The notes under the pieces are model-generated. The model was not told where the DNA came from and did no database searches. It saw only the letters and a program-made list of their open reading frames with translations. Source: Chryseobacterium sp. SORGH_AS_0447 (lineage in GTDB: Bacteria > Bacteroidota > Bacteroidia > Flavobacteriales > Weeksellaceae). Taken from it: 64,000 nt of DNA. The translations under genes and the position numbers were made by a program. The first letter of the stretch is position 1. Each line of letters starts with the position of its first letter. The stretch is taken from the NCBI RefSeq assembly GCF_030818695.1, contig NZ_JAUTAR010000001.1:2784501-2848500 (forward strand). The letters are read 5' to 3'. This document shows positions 36,898 through 45,775 of the stretch, one piece after another.

Positions 36898-37746
36898 TTA
36901 CTGAGTTCTACGAACCTCAACATTATCAATGGTTAATCCGTTTACTGTTTTTCCTCCGCATTTAATCACTAAATATACACTACCTGTAGCAGTTGCAGTA
37001 TAGACTCCGGCATTCTTGCTTCCACAGCCAATTGCTGAGATTTTCCCTCCGAATGCAGCTTTCCCACAACCATCCCACGTATTGATATTCCTGTAAACAG
37101 TTCCACTAACGTCTTGTCCCGCAGCTGGCAAACTGTTTAACACATAAACTTCAAACCAGGTATCTTCCAGTGCACTTGCTGAAGAAGCCGTAAGGTCAAT
37201 GGTATATTTTTTTCCTGCTTCTACATTTATTTGGGTATAAATAGCCTGCTGATTGCTTTCACTGGCTACTATGGTAGCGGCTTTGTTTGAAAATACCCAT
37301 TGGGCTTTAGTTGGGCTGATAGCGTGGATAGACCATTTTGCAATATCATCAGCCGTCTCGAATTTTCCTCCCTGCAGAATATTTCCCGCGATCGGATCAG
37401 GAGTCGTTACGACAAAAGTATGGCTTGCGGTACCGCCTATCTGTCCGCCAATGCCTACTGCATTGTGTTGAACAGTGTACGTTCCAGTATCCGGAAAAAA
37501 TACATCGATTTCATCTTTTCCTGTAGCAAATCCACCTCCGTCTACATTCCATTGAGAATTTAGATAATTGTTGTAGTTTCTTTTTAGATGATATTTGTTT
37601 TCTGAAATTTTTGTTACTGTAAACCCGGCATCTACTGCAAGCTGAGTAATTCCATAACCTTCATCAACCGTTTCCGGTGAACAACCAGTCATAAAAAATA
37701 TTCCTGCACTTAGCAACAATGATGTTGTAATATATTTCTTTATCAT
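36898..37746 (-). CDS. surface glycan-binding lipoprotein (SusE-position)
   Basis: This 282-aa protein has a lipoprotein signal (FFMTGCSPE, Cys22). Residues 25-120 look like a PKD/Ig-type domain (FFPDTGTYTVQHNAVG). Residues 125-282 look like a jelly-roll carbohydrate-binding module (ILQGGKFETADDIAKW at the start, ending VNGLTIDNVEVRRTQ), as in CBM4/9-like modules. Its place directly after SusD, 17 bases away, is that of SusE/SusF-type glycan-binding proteins. It has no catalytic motif. A role in holding beta-glucan at the surface is inferred from position and fold. Confidence 0.75.
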   Translation of the reverse strand: MIKKYITTSLLLSAGIFFMTGCSPETVDEGYGITQLAVDAGFTVTKISENKYHLKRNYNNYLNSQWNVDGGGFATGKDEIDVFFPDTGTYTVQHNAVGIGGQIGGTASHTFVVTTPDPIAGNILQGGKFETADDIAKWSIHAISPTKAQWVFSNKAATIVASESNQQAIYTQINVEAGKKYTIDLTASSASALEDTWFEVYVLNSLPAAGQDVSGTVYRNINTWDGCGKAAFGGKISAIGCGSKNAGVYTATATGSVYLVIKCGGKTVNGLTIDNVEVRRTQ

Positions 37747-37763
37747 TTTTAAATTTTGTATTG

Positions 37764-39278
37764 TTAATAGCCTGGATTTTGTTTAAGAATCGTACCTGTA
37801 AGTTCGGTATAAGGAATTGGCATAATTTCATTCTTTCCTGCTACAAATCCTTTTGACGCCAATTTTGTTGCTGCTTCTCCCCATCTTACCAAATCAAAAA
37901 ACCGATGACCTTCACCTGCTAACTCCCTTCTTCTCTCATCTTTTACCGCCTGCATAGTCACGGGTACTGATGCCAGACCCACTCTTGCTCTCACGGCATC
38001 CAATAAGGCCTGAGCTCTTGCGCCACTTCCATTTAATGCCTCAGCCTCCATAAGATAGGTATCTGCTAATCTTATCAGGATGTAATTTTGTCTGTAATTT
38101 AACTCTGATGCTCCCGGTAAAGTAGTTACCTCATCTCTTGTCGGCATGTATTTATTAAGAAAATATCCTGTATCCATAAAAGCAGGAGAATAATCTGCTT
38201 TATTCTGTTGTTTTAGGCTCGCCATATTTAATACCGTTGCATCTACACGAGGATCATTTTGAATAAAATTAAATAAGTCCGGTGTAATAGTATTAAAAGC
38301 CCATCCTCCTACGATATCCGGAGCATCGTTTGCTTTTTTTGTATAAGATCTAGGAGAAGTCATAATACATATAGAATTACCTTCATCTCTCCCTTGTCCC
38401 CAAAAGCTCCAGTCGGAATTTGCTTTATTGGTATGGGTTACTTCAAATACTGATTCTGTAGTAAACTTATTATCTGTAATCCATAAACTGTTATAATCTG
38501 ATACCAGCTTATATCCATATTGGCTCGTTGTTCCTGGAGTACCATTTACCTGAGCCAGCTGAGCTGCCGCATCAGACATTTTATTCTGGTAAAGATAAAC
38601 TTTCCCTAGCATTGCTCTTGCAGCACCTTGTGTCAACCTGCCTCTCTGTTCTCCGCTTACTGTCATCGGTAAATTCGGAATTGCCTCATTCAAATCTTTT
38701 TCAATCTGAGTATATACTTCTGCAGGAGTAGCTTGCGGGATATGATAAAAATCGTCTGTGACGGTAAATGTATTTAAAATAAGAGGAATGTTTTTGAACA
38801 TTCTTAAAAGATCAAAATAGTAAAGTGCTCTTAATGTTTTAGCTTCGGCAATAAAACGGCTTTTTAAGGCATCACTCATATCAGCATTAGGCACCCTGCC
38901 AATTAATTCGTTTGCTCTAGCAACTCCTTGGTAATAATCTCTCCAGTAAGTTGCCGGCATTGTGGTCTGGTTGATCTGCCAATTTGAAACCCCCTGGATT
39001 CCAGCACCATCTGTTGCGCTTCCTCCGCCAGCATAGAAATCATCTGATGCGGCGTTAAAGAATGTTACCATATTTTCAAAACCTCCAGCATATTTTCTTA
39101 ACGGGTCATAGGTTCCTACTAAAGCAAAAAAACATTCCTGCTCATTTCTGAAAAAATTGGCAAAGGCTCCTTTGTTTTCTTTTTCTTCCAGCGTGTCGTC
39201 GTTACAAGATATGGTGATTGCAGGCATACTTAAAAGAAAAACAGCTGCAAAACTTATTTTTAAAAATTTATTTTTCAT
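37764..39278 (-). CDS. SusD/RagB-family outer-membrane lipoprotein
   Basis: This 504-aa protein has a lipoprotein signal (AITISCNDD, Cys25) and the SusD helical TPR-like fold. WRDYYQGVARANELI and AEAKTLRALYYFDLLRMF lie in the first half, and VKDERRRELAGEGHRFFDLVRWG and MPIPYTEL near the C-terminus. SusD forms the lid on the SusC barrel and binds the incoming oligosaccharide. It lies 10 bases behind SusC, in the standard order. Ligand specificity cannot be read from sequence. Confidence 0.95.
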   Translation of the reverse strand: MKNKFLKISFAAVFLLSMPAITISCNDDTLEEKENKGAFANFFRNEQECFFALVGTYDPLRKYAGGFENMVTFFNAASDDFYAGGGSATDGAGIQGVSNWQINQTTMPATYWRDYYQGVARANELIGRVPNADMSDALKSRFIAEAKTLRALYYFDLLRMFKNIPLILNTFTVTDDFYHIPQATPAEVYTQIEKDLNEAIPNLPMTVSGEQRGRLTQGAARAMLGKVYLYQNKMSDAAAQLAQVNGTPGTTSQYGYKLVSDYNSLWITDNKFTTESVFEVTHTNKANSDWSFWGQGRDEGNSICIMTSPRSYTKKANDAPDIVGGWAFNTITPDLFNFIQNDPRVDATVLNMASLKQQNKADYSPAFMDTGYFLNKYMPTRDEVTTLPGASELNYRQNYILIRLADTYLMEAEALNGSGARAQALLDAVRARVGLASVPVTMQAVKDERRRELAGEGHRFFDLVRWGEAATKLASKGFVAGKNEIMPIPYTELTGTILKQNPGY

Positions 39279-39288
39279 TGTAATTTAA

Positions 39289-42189
39289 TTAGAAAGTTAT
39301 ATTGGCACCGAACATAAATGTTTTGGCCTGTGGATAAAAAGCCCTGTCTATACCATAAGAATCCCCTGCTGCAATTTCAGGATCGTAACCTGTATATTTC
39401 GTAAAGGTAAATAAGTTTTCTCCCGTAACAAAGAACCGAACTTTGCTGGCACCAATATTTTGAGCAATGTTTTGAGGTAACGTATATCCTAAGGTTACAA
39501 GCTTAATTCTGAAATAGTCTCCTTTTTGCAGATACCAGTCTGAAAGTCTGGAATAATTTTTATTCGGGTCATTTCTTGTCAGTCTTGGATTTTCATTAGT
39601 GGAACCTTCTCCGGTCCATCTATCAAGAATCTTGGTTTGATAATTGGCATCCAGGATATCCAATCTTCTCAAGCCCTGAAAGATCTTGTGTCCTGCAGCG
39701 CCTTGGCCGAAAACCATTAAGTCCCAGTTTTTGTAATTTATGTTTACAGTAGCACCAAAATTAAACTTCGGGATAGAGTTTCCTAAATTTACTTTGTCCA
39801 GATCTGAAATCACTCCATCTCCATTAGCATCTGCCCATATAAAGTCACCAGGTTTAGCATTAGATTGATACAACTGTCCGTTAGCATTTACATAAGAATC
39901 GATCTGTGCCTGATTCTGAAATACACCTAATGTTCTAAAGCCATAGAAGCTATTATACGATTCTCCGGGAACAATTCTTTGGATCGGTCCCATAGATTGG
40001 AAACTGGCTCTATCTTCATATTCCTGGCCGTTAATAAGAGAAAGAACTTTGTTTTTATTGTAAGCCACATTACCATTAAATGAAACCGAAAGATCATTCC
40101 ATGTTTTTTTGTAACCCAGTTCTACTTCAACTCCTCGGTTTTCCATATCACCCGCATTAGCTATTGCATTTCCTGTGACACCTATATATCCCGGAATCTG
40201 TATTGAACGAAGGATATCTTTTGTTTTTTTATTGTATACATCAACTGTTAAAGTAAAGTCTTTGAACAGTTTCATATCTGCTGCTATGTTGGTTTGCGTT
40301 GTTGTTTCCCATTTAAGGTATGGATTCGCAAGACCACTTGGATAGTATCCTGGCATTACTGTACCGTTTCCATTGGTATAATTCGCTCCTGCTACATAAA
40401 AGCTGGCAAAATTGAATGTCCCAATACCATCGTTACCTAAAGTTCCGTAGCCTCCTCTAAGCTTTAATGTATTAATAACATTATTTTGTGGCCAAAAGTT
40501 TTCCTTCTCAACATTCCAACCTAATGAGAATGCAGGAAATACTCCCCAATGATATTCCGGTCCAAAAACTGAAGAACCATCGTATCTTAATGTTCCTGTG
40601 AATAAATATTTATTCTTATAATCATAAATTAATCGTCCGAAATAAGATGCTTTATTCCATTCAACATTATCCCATGCATCTACTGTGCGGTTTTCTGTAG
40701 GAGTGTAAAAATTGAACGAAGCGGCTTCATAGCTGCTGATCGGTAAATTGGTATAGGTTACAGACTGGCCATACCCGATATTGTAATCATAATACCCTGT
40801 TCCAACCAATGCATTAAAATTGTGATCCCCGAATTTTTTCTGCCAATTTAATGTATTCTCCATACTCCATTCAAATTTGGTCTGGGTCGTTCTGTTTAAA
40901 CTGTTATTGACCAAATTGCTATAGTTCGGATTTAAATAAAATAATGGTGTAAAATTCTGACTTCCCCAATAGGCTTTTTTACCGTTTAAGGATGATTTGA
41001 ATGTGAAATCATTTAAAAATCTAACTTCCGCAAAAACGTTTCCGATAAAATCATCGGACCAATTACGGTTTCCAAGCTGTGTATATTTAAACGCAAGAGG
41101 ATTTGACATTTCTTGATTCACATATGGAGAAATTCCATAAGGGTTACCGTTTGGATCTCTTACAATATTGGGATTTGAGTATAAGGCAGAATTTACTGTT
41201 GACATGTCAGTAATAACAGCCTGTGTAATTGGATCTAAATTTACTGCAGAACTTAATGGCCCTCCAAATTCGCCATTGGCATTAATACCTTGATTTTTCT
41301 GATTGGTATAGGCAAAAGTTTGACCCAATGTCAACCATTCAGTTACTTTATGCGTCGAATTTATTCTGGCAGTAAGTCTCTTGTAATAAGAAATGTCTCT
41401 CATTACAATTCCTGACTGATCATAATAGCCGAAAGATCCATAGAATGTAGATTTTTCATTTCCACCCTGAACGCTTACTTCGTGATTTTGTCTTTCCGCA
41501 GAACTAAAAATGATGTCTTGCCAGTCTGTACCCGTACCAAAAGAAGCAGGGTTTTGAAATCTTGCAGGGCTGCCGTCATTAGTAAGTCCTTCATTGATTA
41601 CCGTGGCGTACTGAGTAGCATTTAAAAGATCAAGTTTTCTCGATGCATTGCTAACTCCGTAAAAGCCATTGTAAGACAGGTTAAGTCTTCCTCTTTTTCC
41701 TTTTTTTGTTGTAACCAAAATAACCCCTCTTGCTGCTGATACTCCATAGATTGCAGATGATGCTCCATCTTTTAATACTTCAATACTTTCAATGTCTGAT
41801 TGATTTAACCAGCCAATACCATCTACCACAATACCATCCACGACCCATAGAGGATCATTGTTTGAATTGTAACTCGTAATACCTCGCACACGAACACTGG
41901 CTGATGCCCCTGGTTGGCCCGAGTTGGAGACAACATTTACCCCTGCGGCCCTACCCTGAAGCACCTGTTCCGGCTTACCTGCAGGAATAGCTTCAATGTC
42001 ACTGGCCTTGATACTGGAAATTGCTCCCGTTACGTTACTCTTCTTCTGGGTACCGTAACCGATCATTACGACTTCCTCGATTTTCTGCTCTTTTGGAAGC
42101 GTGTCGTTCTTTGTGTTCTGGGCACTGAAATTTGCAGTAAAATAGAGCACTGCAACCATCCCTAAACTCCTAGATATTCTTACATTCAT
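39289..42189 (-). CDS. SusC/RagA-family TonB-linked transporter
   Basis: This 966-aa outer-membrane receptor has a signal peptide and a TonB box region (KIEEVVMIGYGTQKK). The plug domain has PEQVLQGRAAGVNVV and WVVDGIVVDG, and IEVLKDGASSAIYGVSAARGVILVTTKKG closes the plug. A 22-strand barrel with the C-terminal signature GANITF follows. It lacks the N-terminal carboxypeptidase-regulatory-like domain found in many SusC proteins, so it is a short form, probably driven by TonB in the ordinary way and not linked to an anti-sigma factor. It is the first gene of the leftward operon and imports the oligosaccharides bound by SusD. Confidence 0.96.
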   Translation of the reverse strand: MNVRISRSLGMVAVLYFTANFSAQNTKNDTLPKEQKIEEVVMIGYGTQKKSNVTGAISSIKASDIEAIPAGKPEQVLQGRAAGVNVVSNSGQPGASASVRVRGITSYNSNNDPLWVVDGIVVDGIGWLNQSDIESIEVLKDGASSAIYGVSAARGVILVTTKKGKRGRLNLSYNGFYGVSNASRKLDLLNATQYATVINEGLTNDGSPARFQNPASFGTGTDWQDIIFSSAERQNHEVSVQGGNEKSTFYGSFGYYDQSGIVMRDISYYKRLTARINSTHKVTEWLTLGQTFAYTNQKNQGINANGEFGGPLSSAVNLDPITQAVITDMSTVNSALYSNPNIVRDPNGNPYGISPYVNQEMSNPLAFKYTQLGNRNWSDDFIGNVFAEVRFLNDFTFKSSLNGKKAYWGSQNFTPLFYLNPNYSNLVNNSLNRTTQTKFEWSMENTLNWQKKFGDHNFNALVGTGYYDYNIGYGQSVTYTNLPISSYEAASFNFYTPTENRTVDAWDNVEWNKASYFGRLIYDYKNKYLFTGTLRYDGSSVFGPEYHWGVFPAFSLGWNVEKENFWPQNNVINTLKLRGGYGTLGNDGIGTFNFASFYVAGANYTNGNGTVMPGYYPSGLANPYLKWETTTQTNIAADMKLFKDFTLTVDVYNKKTKDILRSIQIPGYIGVTGNAIANAGDMENRGVEVELGYKKTWNDLSVSFNGNVAYNKNKVLSLINGQEYEDRASFQSMGPIQRIVPGESYNSFYGFRTLGVFQNQAQIDSYVNANGQLYQSNAKPGDFIWADANGDGVISDLDKVNLGNSIPKFNFGATVNINYKNWDLMVFGQGAAGHKIFQGLRRLDILDANYQTKILDRWTGEGSTNENPRLTRNDPNKNYSRLSDWYLQKGDYFRIKLVTLGYTLPQNIAQNIGASKVRFFVTGENLFTFTKYTGYDPEIAAGDSYGIDRAFYPQAKTFMFGANITF

Positions 42190-42285
42190 ATACAGTTAGT
42201 TTTTTAATTCTCAAATTGAGACAATAAAAATATATTTTTTTTTAAATAATTAACATTTTATTAATAAGTATTTTAATATTTCCAG

Positions 42286-42293
42286 TATTTTTG
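42286..42293 (+). promoter_or_regulatory. -7 box of the sugar MFS transporter gene
   Basis: TATTTTTG is an exact match 73 bases before the start codon, in the shared region between susC and the transporter gene. On the minus strand TCAATTTG (42212-42219) is a one-mismatch candidate for susC. Confidence 0.45.
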
Positions 42294-42366
42294 GGGGTTT
42301 CAAGGCATAAATTTTATCCGATAAACCCTAAATATCTCCAAAAATCCTGTAAAAATTTCTCCCAAA

Positions 42367-43554
42367 ATGACGACCAAGCTCTCCAAATTTTCTCTTCCGC
42401 TCAAACTTACATTTCTAATTTTCTCCATGGTGCTAAACTGCATGGGCATTGTAATCCTTCAACTTTCGGAAGCAAAAATCACCTATGATAAACTGGGTTT
42501 TCTGGAGTCATTTAAAGATATTCCGATTGCTTTTATTTCACTTTTTGCAGTAAATTTTATAAGTAAGACCGGAACTAAAAAATCACTGATCCTAGCTTTA
42601 ACAATTGTTGGCATTTGTTCACTTATTTTACCGTTTGTAGAGGTATTTTGGTTTTATAAAGTATGGTTTGCCATCATCGGGACCTGTTTTGCTCTGGGGA
42701 AAATTTGTGTTTTCGGGATGATTAGGAATAATATTTCGGATGAAAAATCGCTTGCAAAAACTATGAATAGTGTAGAAGCATCATTCATGATCGGCATTTT
42801 TGTCGTCAATATCGGGTTCGGCTGGCTGATCTCCAGTCGGTTTTCGGAATTTTGGAAATTTGGGTTTTTATCAATTTCCGTTTTGTCGGGAATCGCGATA
42901 TTTTTATTTTCCAGGCTTAAGATTTCAGAGCCTGCAAAAACAGAACAGAAAAATGTATTCAGAGAAGTTTCCAGCTTAATCAATCCTCTGCTTATCACAT
43001 TTCTGGCCGTCATCTTCTTTATTGTATTTATAGAACAGAGCTTCAACTCCTGGCTGCCTTCGTTTTATAAAAATCATCTTAAAGTCAATTCTTTTTTTGC
43101 CCTTCAGGCTTCATCATTCCTGGCTTTGTTTTCCTATATCGGAAGAACGATTACGGCCAATGTGATCCAAAGGTTTTCCTTATCGAAATATTATATTCTG
43201 TGCCTGTCGCTTATTGTTCTGGTGCTTATTGTAATTATCGGAATTCAGTTTGCCGATGCAGATGATTCCAGAACTTTATTGTTTCTTTTCCCAATAATCG
43301 GGCTGTTCCTGTCACCACTCTATCCGGTAGTTAATTCAAAGATGATTGCCAGTATTGACAAGGCTAAAGCGAATCTTTTTACTTCGCTGATTGTTATTTT
43401 TTCTTCACTGGGCAGCTCGGTAAGTTCTATTGTGATGGCTTTGCTTTTCGGAAATCAGCTTCTTAATTTTTATTCAGTCTATATTTTATTTGCAGTGTCT
43501 GTACTCTTTATTATTAGCTTAATTTATTTTAGATTTGCAGATCAAAAAATTTAG
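42367..43554 (+). CDS. MFS sugar transporter
   Basis: This 395-aa membrane protein has about 12 hydrophobic helices with a cytoplasmic loop near residue 195 (KISEPAKTEQKNVF), the layout of the major facilitator superfamily. The pattern is nearest to the fucose/glucose permease group. It would carry monosaccharide, probably glucose released by the GH3/GH30 enzymes, from periplasm to cytoplasm with protons. It diverges from susC across a shared 177-base region and is followed 23 bases later by the Nudix regulator. Substrate is inferred from context. Confidence 0.82.
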   Translation: MTTKLSKFSLPLKLTFLIFSMVLNCMGIVILQLSEAKITYDKLGFLESFKDIPIAFISLFAVNFISKTGTKKSLILALTIVGICSLILPFVEVFWFYKVWFAIIGTCFALGKICVFGMIRNNISDEKSLAKTMNSVEASFMIGIFVVNIGFGWLISSRFSEFWKFGFLSISVLSGIAIFLFSRLKISEPAKTEQKNVFREVSSLINPLLITFLAVIFFIVFIEQSFNSWLPSFYKNHLKVNSFFALQASSFLALFSYIGRTITANVIQRFSLSKYYILCLSLIVLVLIVIIGIQFADADDSRTLLFLFPIIGLFLSPLYPVVNSKMIASIDKAKANLFTSLIVIFSSLGSSVSSIVMALLFGNQLLNFYSVYILFAVSVLFIISLIYFRFADQKI

Positions 43555-43577
43555 AAAAAAGATTTATTTTTACTCCC

Positions 43578-44366
43578 ATGAAAATCAATAACGAAAAAAA
43601 CAAGGAAACCCTTCAGGAACTCATTGATACAAAGGACTTTGTAGCACACGTGTCTGTAGACTGCACCATATTTGGTTTTCATAACAACATCCTGAAAGTT
43701 TTGCTGCTGAAGTATCACGATCTCGATCTGTGGTCGCTACCGGGCGGTTTTGTCTTCAATGACGAAGACCTCCGTGAAGCTGCTGCCCGTGTTTTATACG
43801 AAAGAACGCATCTTAAAGATATTTTCCTGAAACAGTTCCATACTTTCGGAAGGATCGACCGGACCGAAAATAATGTCCACCAGATCCTCCTCAGAAATAA
43901 AGGGGTTGAAGTTCCGAAAGACCACTGGATTTTCCAGCGATTCATTACAGTGGGTTACTGCAGCCTCATCGACTTTTCCATGGCCAATACGTTTCCCGAT
44001 GCCTTCAACGAGAGCTGTGAATGGTTTGAGGTAGATAAGCTTCCTAAAATGGCATTCGACCACGACCGAATTATCGAAACGGGTCTGGAATACCTGAGGA
44101 TGAACATCAATACCGAAGTGGCAGCCAGCAACCTGCTCCCCGAAAAGTTTACGATGAAAGATCTTCAGTTGCTTTACGAGACGATATTGAATGAAAAGTT
44201 CAGAAGAAACAACTTCCAACGTAAGATACTGAGCCTGAATATTCTGGAGAGATTGGAAAAACTGTATGACGGTTCAGCAAATAAAGCGCCGTATCTGTAT
44301 AAGTTTAAAAACAGAATTTACAATCCCACCAACCAGTACCCTATTTCCAATGATGCGGAAGAATGA
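43578..44366 (+). CDS. Nudix-type transcriptional regulator (NrtR/AraR-like)
   Basis: This 262-aa protein has an N-terminal Nudix domain (about residues 20-160) and a C-terminal winged helix (about 180-262, FTMKDLQLLYETILNEKF and NFQRKILSLNILERL). The Nudix box GFVFNDEDLREAAARVLYER lacks most of the catalytic glutamates: the REUxEE core reads RVLYER. It should therefore bind, not cleave, a nucleotide or sugar-like ligand. Bacteroidetes members of this group (BT0354-like AraR) control sugar catabolism genes. Its position beside the MFS gene and across from susC makes it the likely regulator of this locus; no SusR, HTCS or ECF regulator is seen nearby. Confidence 0.85.
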   Translation: MKINNEKNKETLQELIDTKDFVAHVSVDCTIFGFHNNILKVLLLKYHDLDLWSLPGGFVFNDEDLREAAARVLYERTHLKDIFLKQFHTFGRIDRTENNVHQILLRNKGVEVPKDHWIFQRFITVGYCSLIDFSMANTFPDAFNESCEWFEVDKLPKMAFDHDRIIETGLEYLRMNINTEVAASNLLPEKFTMKDLQLLYETILNEKFRRNNFQRKILSLNILERLEKLYDGSANKAPYLYKFKNRIYNPTNQYPISNDAEE

Positions 44367-44487
44367 TTTTAAATGACTTCTGTTTCAAAATCCGGTTTAA
44401 TCCTCTAACAATCAACCGGTAAAAGACGTTTAAAAAAAATTTCCCTGAAATAGCGAAAAGTCTTATTTTTAGGAAAATTAAAATATA

Positions 44488-45666
44488 ATGTCATATTATT
44501 CCCTTACCAGCATCCCCGATTATTACGGTATCGATGCTTTACTTACCGAAGAACATAAGCTTATCCGGCAGTCCGTAAGAGACTGGGTGGAAGGTTTTGT
44601 AATGCCGCAGATTGATCAGGCCGCCCAAAACCATACCGACATTCCCAATTTGATGAAAGAACTCGGACAGATCGGTGCTTTGGGACCTTACATCCCTGTA
44701 GAGTACGGTGGTTCCGGGCTCGACCAGATCTCTTACGGGCTGATCATGCAGGAGCTGGAAAGAGGAGATTCTGCTGTACGTTCCGCAGCGTCGGTGCAGA
44801 GCTCGCTGGTAATGTTTCCAATTAACGAATTCGGTTCTGAAGAACAGAAGAAAAAATATTTACCGCAACTGGCTGCCGGTGAAATGATCGGTTCGTTCGG
44901 ACTGACGGAGCCCAATCATGGATCCGATCCGAGTTCAATGGAAACGAATTTTAAAGATATGGGTGACCATTATCTCCTGAACGGCGCCAAAATGTGGATC
45001 ACGAATTCCCCGCTTTGCGATATTGCCGTAGTCTGGGCTAAAAATGAGGAAGGTAAAGTTCAGGGGCTTATCGTGGAAAGAGGCATGGAAGGTTTTACTA
45101 CTCCAGAAACCCATAACAAATGGAGTTTAAGGGCTTCCAAAACTGGAGAATTGGTTTTCAATAATGTGAAAGTTCCTAAAGAAAACCTGCTTCCGGGTGT
45201 AACGGGCTTAAAAGGACCTTTATCCTGTTTAAACTCGGCCAGATACGGAATTTCCTGGGGCGTGATCGGAGCGGCGATCGATTGCTACTGCACCGCAGTT
45301 CAGTATTCCAAAGAAAGAAAACAGTTTGGAAAGCCGATCGGATCTTACCAGCTTCAACAGAAAAAGCTGGCTGAGTTCTTAACGGAAATTACCAAAGCGC
45401 AATTGCTTTGTTTACAGTTGGGTAACCTTAAAAACGAACACAAAGCAACGCCGGCGCAGATTTCAATGGCCAAAAGAAACAATGTAAAAATGGCGATCGA
45501 TATTGCTAGAGAATCCCGCCAGATCCTTGGAGGAATGGGCATTATGGGAGAATTCCCGATGATGAGGCACGCCGCCAACCTGGAATCGGTTATCACTTAT
45601 GAAGGAACCCATGACGTTCACCTGCTGATCACAGGCCTGGATATTACCGGAATTAATGCTTTCTAA
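44488..45666 (+). CDS. acyl-CoA dehydrogenase, glutaryl-CoA dehydrogenase type
   Basis: This 392-aa flavoenzyme has the acyl-CoA dehydrogenase fold, with FGLTEPNHGSDPSSM and MWITNSPLCDIAVVWA in the FAD/substrate region. The catalytic glutamate is near the C-terminus in TYEGTHDVHLLITG. The N-terminal part (LLTEEHKLIRQSVRDWV) and YEGTHDVH are typical of glutaryl-CoA dehydrogenase, which oxidises and decarboxylates glutaryl-CoA to crotonyl-CoA in lysine and tryptophan breakdown. The gene stands alone, between the Nudix regulator and a strong terminator, with a near -7 box (TATTTTTA) upstream. Confidence 0.88.
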   Translation: MSYYSLTSIPDYYGIDALLTEEHKLIRQSVRDWVEGFVMPQIDQAAQNHTDIPNLMKELGQIGALGPYIPVEYGGSGLDQISYGLIMQELERGDSAVRSAASVQSSLVMFPINEFGSEEQKKKYLPQLAAGEMIGSFGLTEPNHGSDPSSMETNFKDMGDHYLLNGAKMWITNSPLCDIAVVWAKNEEGKVQGLIVERGMEGFTTPETHNKWSLRASKTGELVFNNVKVPKENLLPGVTGLKGPLSCLNSARYGISWGVIGAAIDCYCTAVQYSKERKQFGKPIGSYQLQQKKLAEFLTEITKAQLLCLQLGNLKNEHKATPAQISMAKRNNVKMAIDIARESRQILGGMGIMGEFPMMRHAANLESVITYEGTHDVHLLITGLDITGINAF

Positions 45667-45683
45667 TTAAAAGTTTATTCTAT

Positions 45684-45715
45684 AAAAAAGAGCCTGAAAA
45701 TCAGGCTCTTTTTTA
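45684..45715 (+). terminator. terminator of the glutaryl-CoA dehydrogenase-type gene
   Basis: GAGCCTGA and TCAGGCTC pair tightly, followed by TTTTTTAT. Confidence 0.88.
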
Positions 45716-45719
45716 TGTA

Positions 45720-45752
45720 AAACCTCATAGGTTTCAAAAACCTATGAGGTTT
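45720..45752. repeat. perfect 15-bp palindromic repeat element
   Basis: AAACCTCATAGGTTT (45720-45734) and its exact complement (45738-45752) face each other across three bases. It lies between a terminator and the end of the convergent nuclease gene and lacks a T run. Its form is that of a dispersed intergenic palindrome. Confidence 0.7.
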
Positions 45753-45775
45753 AATTTACTTGAGGTTTGATTTAC

